Part shown: in pieces, positions 8,801 to 11,204 of the stretch
How the letters are laid out: each line of letters opens with the position of its first letter
Numbering within the stretch: the stretch's first letter is position 1
Assembly (NCBI GenBank): GCA_035512595.1
Contig: DATKDU010000506.1
Location: 1-11,204, forward strand
From: DATKDU01 sp035512595
Lineage (GTDB): Bacteria > Planctomycetota > Planctomycetia > Pirellulales > Pirellulaceae
DNA length: 11,204 bases
Direction: 5' to 3'
Program-made: the position numbers and the translations under genes
The notes under the pieces: generated by a model
What the model was told of the DNA's origin: nothing
The model's input: only the letters and a program-made list of their open reading frames with translations
Databases searched by the model: none

Positions 8801-8940
8801 CCCTTGGGATCAAGATGCTGAACGATGATGAACGCCATGGCCTCGAGCGTCGGCTTCGCGTCGAAGAGCGTACTCATCGCCGCCAGCCCGCCGGCCGATG
8901 CGCCAATACCAACAACTGGATAAGCCTGAGGTTCGATCAT
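5800..8940 (-). CDS. CheB-CheR-PAS-HWE hybrid sensor histidine kinase
   Basis: This is a 1046-residue multidomain signalling protein without membrane segments. Residues 1-190 form a CheB-type methylesterase with catalytic triad S15 (GASAGG), H42 and D134 (SGTAMDG), lacking CheB's usual receiver. Residues 204-470 form a CheR methyltransferase with the SAM loop VGCATGEEA (312-320) and the ARHNVITDPPF...CRNMLIYI segment (396-421). Residues about 505-620 look PAS-like. A coiled coil of heptads rich in NEEL (640-728) leads to a second PAS (729-832). Then comes an HWE/HisKA_2 kinase: phosphoacceptor H849 in HELSHRIKNTL, N-box HELVTNAIKYGAL (944-956), the W982-x-E984 motif, and GFGTMLI (997-1003). 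The ATG at 8940 has GGAG 7 bases upstream. It likely phosphorylates the overlapping downstream receiver protein. No chemoreceptor is encoded nearby, so the esterase and methyltransferase substrates are unknown. Confidence 0.93.
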   Translation of the reverse strand: MIEPQAYPVVGIGASAGGLAAMSTLFDAKPTLEAMAFIIVQHLDPKGESHLVDLLARHTSLTVRPAQDGLAIEAGHIYVCVPNRDLVVSSGRLRLVDPKAERSQRRPIDRFFDSLASAYGDRAVAVILSGTAMDGSRGIVAVKAAGGTVIAQTPETAEFDGMPRSAISTSLVDLVLPVDKIAQALARLTTHPLIDALVEPEGPVPEVEAATLQSILRVLHDHFDYDFADYKRPTLLRRTERRMGLRSIDTFDAYAKLVRDDADEAAALFRDLMINVSSFFRDHEAWEELERRVIDPMIAKRDNGDEMRVWSVGCATGEEAFTLGMLLLERIEAAGKGIKPQIFATDVSDSLEWARAGVYPEALTTQLSPQRVERFFIKHESTYEVRKTLRDMIVFARHNVITDPPFSRMDLICCRNMLIYIEPETQRKILWMFNFALRDGGTLFLGSAETIGTQTDLFEPISAPWRIFRSRRMTHADRFDFPRFSVADRRIGPLSPVTSHRRAKDEFLTVAQRALLDRYAPPSVLIDADRQVLVYHGDTSRYLMQPGGEPTRDLLALVAAGVRPPLRHAINEAIAERRTIVTTGGYIKNRDLRRPVRLTVSLLGAPSEESPLMLVSFEETPEPVAAVEGPQADSDSGGAYTVDQLEEELRLTRQDLHDVSGQYDRLVEEYSISNEEMLSINEELQSANEELETSKEELQSLNEELNTLNNELRGKIEVVEQTNNDLNNLLVSTEVATLFLDMNCRVRWFTPAIKQVLRLIPSDVGRPIADLASTVTGSQLDSDARCVLQDLVPVETEVDSDEGKTFIRRVLPYRTSDNRIDGIVATFVDITEHKRAQQQRERLMHELSHRIKNTLATVQAIVQGLGRRSDSLPEFLAAFEPRLAALARAHSLLTLYGDEHTGLRHLLNLELAPYLGEQSPRLIIEGDGPALAREPAIAMEMVFHELVTNAIKYGALSNETGRITVRWHQFSRPDGERARVEWIESGGPAIKADGKPGFGTMLIQSSVSHDLAGTVSMQFEPQGLHCTIEFPIIKRTTDARENTTGT
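5836..5841 (-). promoter_or_regulatory. Ribosome binding site for the receiver-DUF2294 gene, inside the kinase gene
   Basis: On the minus strand, AAGAGG lies 7 bases before the ATG at 5828, within the last codons of the kinase. It decides the start of the regulator and suggests that translation of the two genes is coupled. Confidence 0.6.
6805..6927 (-). repeat. In-gene 21-base periodic repeat encoding the NEEL coiled-coil heptads
   Basis: Within the kinase gene, residues 672-712 repeat a seven-residue unit: SNEEMLS, INEELQS, ANEELET, SKEELQS, LNEELNT, LNNEL. The DNA shows a matching 21-base period. This signalling helix links the CheB/CheR half to the second PAS and the kinase, and is characteristic of CheB-CheR-PAS hybrids. 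The variation between units suggests functional conservation, not recent slippage. Confidence 0.85.
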
Positions 8941-8941
8941 A

Positions 8942-8951
8942 CCCCTTCTCC
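8942..8951 (-). promoter_or_regulatory. Ribosome binding site for the hybrid kinase
   Basis: On the minus strand GGAGAAGGGG precedes the ATG at 8940; the GGAG core (8948-8951) is 7 bases from the start codon. It supports the start that yields the intact CheB N-terminus (VVGIGASAGG). Confidence 0.6.
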
Positions 8952-9085
8952 GTAGACCAACGTTCGCACGCCCAAGGCGATGGCTCCGCCGCTTCGGTCC
9001 GACAAACCGATGAGATCTCGCGGAGTCGATAGCCTTGTGTCGCAGACCTCCATTCTACACCAGCGCTTCTGGAGATGGTGGACTT

Positions 9086-9125
9086 GCTGTAGCCTGCTCA
9101 TCATTCGCTGTAGCCCTCATCATTC
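9086..9125. repeat. Tandem direct repeat upstream of the hybrid kinase gene
   Basis: Copy 2 (9107-9125) is GCTGTAGCCCTCATCATTC. Copy 1 (9086-9106) is identical except for an extra TG after GCTGTAGCC. The 21-base spacing equals two helical turns. The repeat lies in the 197-base gap (8941-9137) between the permease stop and the kinase start. Read on the minus strand, a TAGAAT that could serve as a -10 box lies downstream at 9052-9057, but no matching -35 box is seen. It may be a pair of regulator sites or just a small duplication. The rest of the gap shows no gene. Confidence 0.7.
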
Positions 9126-9137
9126 ATCGACACGACA

Positions 9138-10937
9138 TCAAAGGGGCCAGAACCAGAGGATCGTCGGAACACCGCAGGCGACGACCAATAGGGACATGGG
9201 TAGCCCCAAGCGCCAGTAATCGCCAAACTTGTACCCGCCCGGAACCATGACCAGCGTATTGGATTGGTGGCCGATCGGGGTCAAAAACGCGCAGGACGCC
9301 CCAATGGCGACCGCCATCAAGAAGGGATCCGCAGAGCACTCCATCCGGCTGGCGAGGTTGATGGCCACCGGCGCCGCGAGAACCGCGGCCGCCGCGTTGT
9401 TGATCACATTCGAGAGCAGCATCACCGCCGTCATCAGCACCGCGACCGTTGCCGCGGGCGGCGCCGACCGGCCAATTTGCAGCAACCCGTCGGCGATCAG
9501 TCTGGAACCTCCCGTGGATTCGAGCGCACCGCCAATGGGGAGCAGGGCCGCCAGCAGGACGATGACGGGCAGATCGATGCTTTTGTAGATCTCGGCCGGC
9601 GCAATCAGGCCGGTCAGCACCATGGCGAGCGCCGCGGCGACCAGGGCGGTCGCCGGCGGGACGAGTTCCAGGGCAACGAGCGCCAATGCCGCAGCAAAGA
9701 TGCCGCCTGCCAGAACGACATTGCGGGGCTTGCCGATGCGCAACCCGCGCGATGCCAACGGCAGACATCCCAATTCGTTCAGTGCCGTTTGCAGGGACTC
9801 TTCGCCCCCCTGCACGAGCAAAATGTCACCGGCCGCGAAGCGAATCGTGCCCAGCCGCTCCCGCAGCCGATGTCCTTGACGGGCCACCGCCAGCACGTTG
9901 ACCCCATAACGTTCGCGAAGGTCAAGGGCTGTCGCGGTGCGACCGACGAGAATCGATCCGGGCGTGAGGATCGCTTCCGCGAGCGTCAGATCTTCAGACT
10001 TCGGCCGCGATGGTTCCTGCTCCTCGTTGTTGTTGGCGTCTTCGGCCAATTTCAGGCCCGTCACGTCAAGAAACGTCTTGAGGCTGTCCGAATCCGCTTC
10101 GATGAGCAGAATGTCCTCTTCTCGCAGAACTTCATACGTGGATGGAAGCGGTTTCCGTTCCCCGGATCGAACCAGCCCCATGACCAAGACCTCCGCGTCC
10201 TCTTCCACGGCGGTCACCAGTTCGTGAATCGTCCGGCCGGCGAACTTGCATCCTTCGGGAACGCGCAGCTCGGTCAGATACGCGCTGATCTCGAAGAGCT
10301 CTTCGGGCGCATCCTGTTTTTTCCGCAGTGGCGTCAGCCGCCAGCCGATCAACGAGATGAACACCAACCCCACCAGCGTGACGGCGCCGCCGACCGGCAA
10401 AAAGTCGAACATCCCAAACGCCGGCGAGCCGCTCTGCTCTCGATACGTCGCAAGGATGATATTTGGCGGAGTGCCGATCATCGTCAGCGTGCCACCCAGT
10501 AACGATCCGAAGGCCAGCGGCATGAGGAGCAGCGACGGCGAACGCCCGCTCTGACGCGACATCCAGATCGCCACCGGCATGAACAACGCCAGAGCCCCGA
10601 CGTTGTTCATGAATCCCGAACACAGAGCGATGAGCACCGTGAGCGCCGCCACCTGAATCCAGGCGCGATCGCCCACCCGGGTCATCTGCCGCGCGAGGCT
10701 ATCCACAACCCCGGCGTTGAGCAACCCCCGGCTGATCACCAATACCGCCGCAACGGTCACGACCGCCGGATGCCCCAGGCCCGCGAAAACGTCTTCGGGC
10801 GGCACGAGGCCGGCCAGCGCAATGGTCACCAGCGCCAGCACCGCGACCACGTCGTACCGCCAACGGTTCCAAATAAAAAGTCCGAGCGTCGCGGCAAGAA
10901 CGGAAAAAACCGTGACCTGATCGGGCGTCATGTCCAC
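9138..10937 (-). CDS. SLC13/DASS-family permease with two RCK_C (TrkA-C) domains
   Basis: This is an inner-membrane transporter of about 599 residues in the SLC13 (divalent anion/Na+ symporter-like) family. The two halves repeat inversely: SGFMNNVGALALFMPVA (about 107-123) and SNVINNAAAAVLAAPVA (509-525), each followed by a substrate-loop motif, TMIGTPPN (152-159) and TPIGHQSNT (553-561). Between the halves are two soluble RCK_C-type domains (about 214-296 and 316-396) joined by an acidic EDANNNEEQE linker, the arrangement common in bacterial members annotated as sulfate or anion permeases. Substrate is undetermined; sulfate, carboxylates or another anion are possible. The GTG at 10937 is preferred because GGAGG lies 6 bases upstream. 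Alternatives are the ATG at 10931 (12 bases from GGAGG) and a GTG at 10973 that overlaps the preceding stop by 4 bases. It follows the phosphatase gene closely and may be co-transcribed with it. Confidence 0.88.
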   Translation of the reverse strand: MDMTPDQVTVFSVLAATLGLFIWNRWRYDVVAVLALVTIALAGLVPPEDVFAGLGHPAVVTVAAVLVISRGLLNAGVVDSLARQMTRVGDRAWIQVAALTVLIALCSGFMNNVGALALFMPVAIWMSRQSGRSPSLLLMPLAFGSLLGGTLTMIGTPPNIILATYREQSGSPAFGMFDFLPVGGAVTLVGLVFISLIGWRLTPLRKKQDAPEELFEISAYLTELRVPEGCKFAGRTIHELVTAVEEDAEVLVMGLVRSGERKPLPSTYEVLREEDILLIEADSDSLKTFLDVTGLKLAEDANNNEEQEPSRPKSEDLTLAEAILTPGSILVGRTATALDLRERYGVNVLAVARQGHRLRERLGTIRFAAGDILLVQGGEESLQTALNELGCLPLASRGLRIGKPRNVVLAGGIFAAALALVALELVPPATALVAAALAMVLTGLIAPAEIYKSIDLPVIVLLAALLPIGGALESTGGSRLIADGLLQIGRSAPPAATVAVLMTAVMLLSNVINNAAAAVLAAPVAINLASRMECSADPFLMAVAIGASCAFLTPIGHQSNTLVMVPGGYKFGDYWRLGLPMSLLVVACGVPTILWFWPL

Positions 10938-10943
10938 AACTCG

Positions 10944-10948
10944 CCTCC
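10944..10948 (-). promoter_or_regulatory. Ribosome binding site deciding the permease start
   Basis: GGAGG on the minus strand stands 6 bases before a GTG at 10937 and 12 bases before an ATG at 10931. The spacing favours the GTG. The more upstream GTG at 10973 has only a GAGG about 13 bases away. Confidence 0.5.
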
Positions 10949-10969
10949 GGTATCCGAACAGCGGCACCT

Positions 10970-11204
10970 TCACCGCGCGTATGGTACCTCGACGGCCAGG
11001 ATGGAGATATCGTCATGAGGTCTCTCGGTATCATGCCACCGCATGACTTCCCCCAAGAGGGTCGCAACGTTCTCTTGTAGTGGTTCGGAGCGCCCTTGGG
11101 CGATTGCTTCCAAGAGCCGGTCGTTTCCAAACTGCTTGCCGGCAGGATTCATCGCCTCTGGAACGCCGTCGGAGTAGAGGTACAGGCGGTCTCCGGCCCC
11201 CAGG
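10970..11204 (-). CDS. SpoIIE/RsbU-type PP2C serine phosphatase, C-terminal part; 5' end outside window
   Basis: About 77 C-terminal residues are present, read from the right edge to the TGA at 10970-10972. The segment contains GAGDRLYLYSDGVPEA, with the metal-binding Asp of PP2C-type SpoIIE phosphatases in YSDG, then NPAGKQFGNDRLLEAI, and the final metal-binding pair in PHDDISILAVEV. This is the standard end of the SpoIIE (PF07228) domain. Such phosphatases dephosphorylate serine on anti-sigma factor antagonists (STAS proteins) or related targets; the sensor domains that would show its input are outside the window. The frame remains open across the edge without an earlier stop. The permease gene follows within 33 bases (or overlaps by 4 if its longer start is used), consistent with one transcript. 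Confidence 0.85.
   Translation of the reverse strand, partial: LGAGDRLYLYSDGVPEAMNPAGKQFGNDRLLEAIAQGRSEPLQENVATLLGEVMRWHDTERPHDDISILAVEVPYAR

Noticed and set aside
9264..10502. A 412-codon plus-strand frame opposite the permease
   Set aside because: Rich in Arg, Gln and His with no recognisable domain; the opposite strand carries clear SLC13 motifs.

Overview
This is an 11.2 kb, GC-rich bacterial chromosomal window carrying seven protein genes, two of them cut by the window edges. Three things suggest a planctomycete (Planctomycetota, Pirellulales-like). A secreted PQQ-type beta-propeller protein opens its mature part with the DWPQWRGPEGNG motif. A Tat-exported sugar isomerase-like protein begins with an HRRSLLKMG leader. 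An inverted repeat built on ACCCGAAGCGC lies between two genes and resembles a repeat I recall as common in these genomes. This assignment is inference; no rRNA or marker gene is present.

Plus strand, 1-3866: the 3' end of a family 5 (UdgB-type) uracil-DNA glycosylase, the inverted repeat (556-620), a 608-residue PLP-dependent enzyme of the Cys/Met metabolism (trans-sulfuration) family with a long N-terminal extension, and a secreted PQQ-like beta-propeller protein.

Minus strand, 3867-11204, in transcription order from the right edge: the C-terminal end of a SpoIIE/RsbU-type PP2C phosphatase; an SLC13-family permease with two RCK_C-type regulatory domains; a 197-base gap with a 19-base tandem duplication; a 1046-residue hybrid sensor protein (CheB methylesterase, CheR methyltransferase, PAS, long coiled coil, PAS, HWE histidine kinase); a 290-residue response regulator whose start overlaps the kinase by 29 bases; a 135-base gap; and the Tat-exported isomerase-like protein. 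The isomerase gene meets the propeller gene tail to tail with no intervening base.

The most interesting part is the two-gene signalling unit at 4956-8940. The kinase is coupled by overlap to a receiver domain fused to a DUF2294/MpsC-like domain (PF10057), a domain best known as a small stand-alone protein. No chemoreceptor or flagellar gene is nearby, so the CheB and CheR domains probably do not serve ordinary chemotaxis. The phosphatase and the anion permease just upstream on the same strand suggest, but do not prove, that this signalling unit relates to transport or ion homeostasis.

No tRNA, rRNA, CRISPR array or insertion sequence was seen. No stretch longer than 300 bases lacks a gene.
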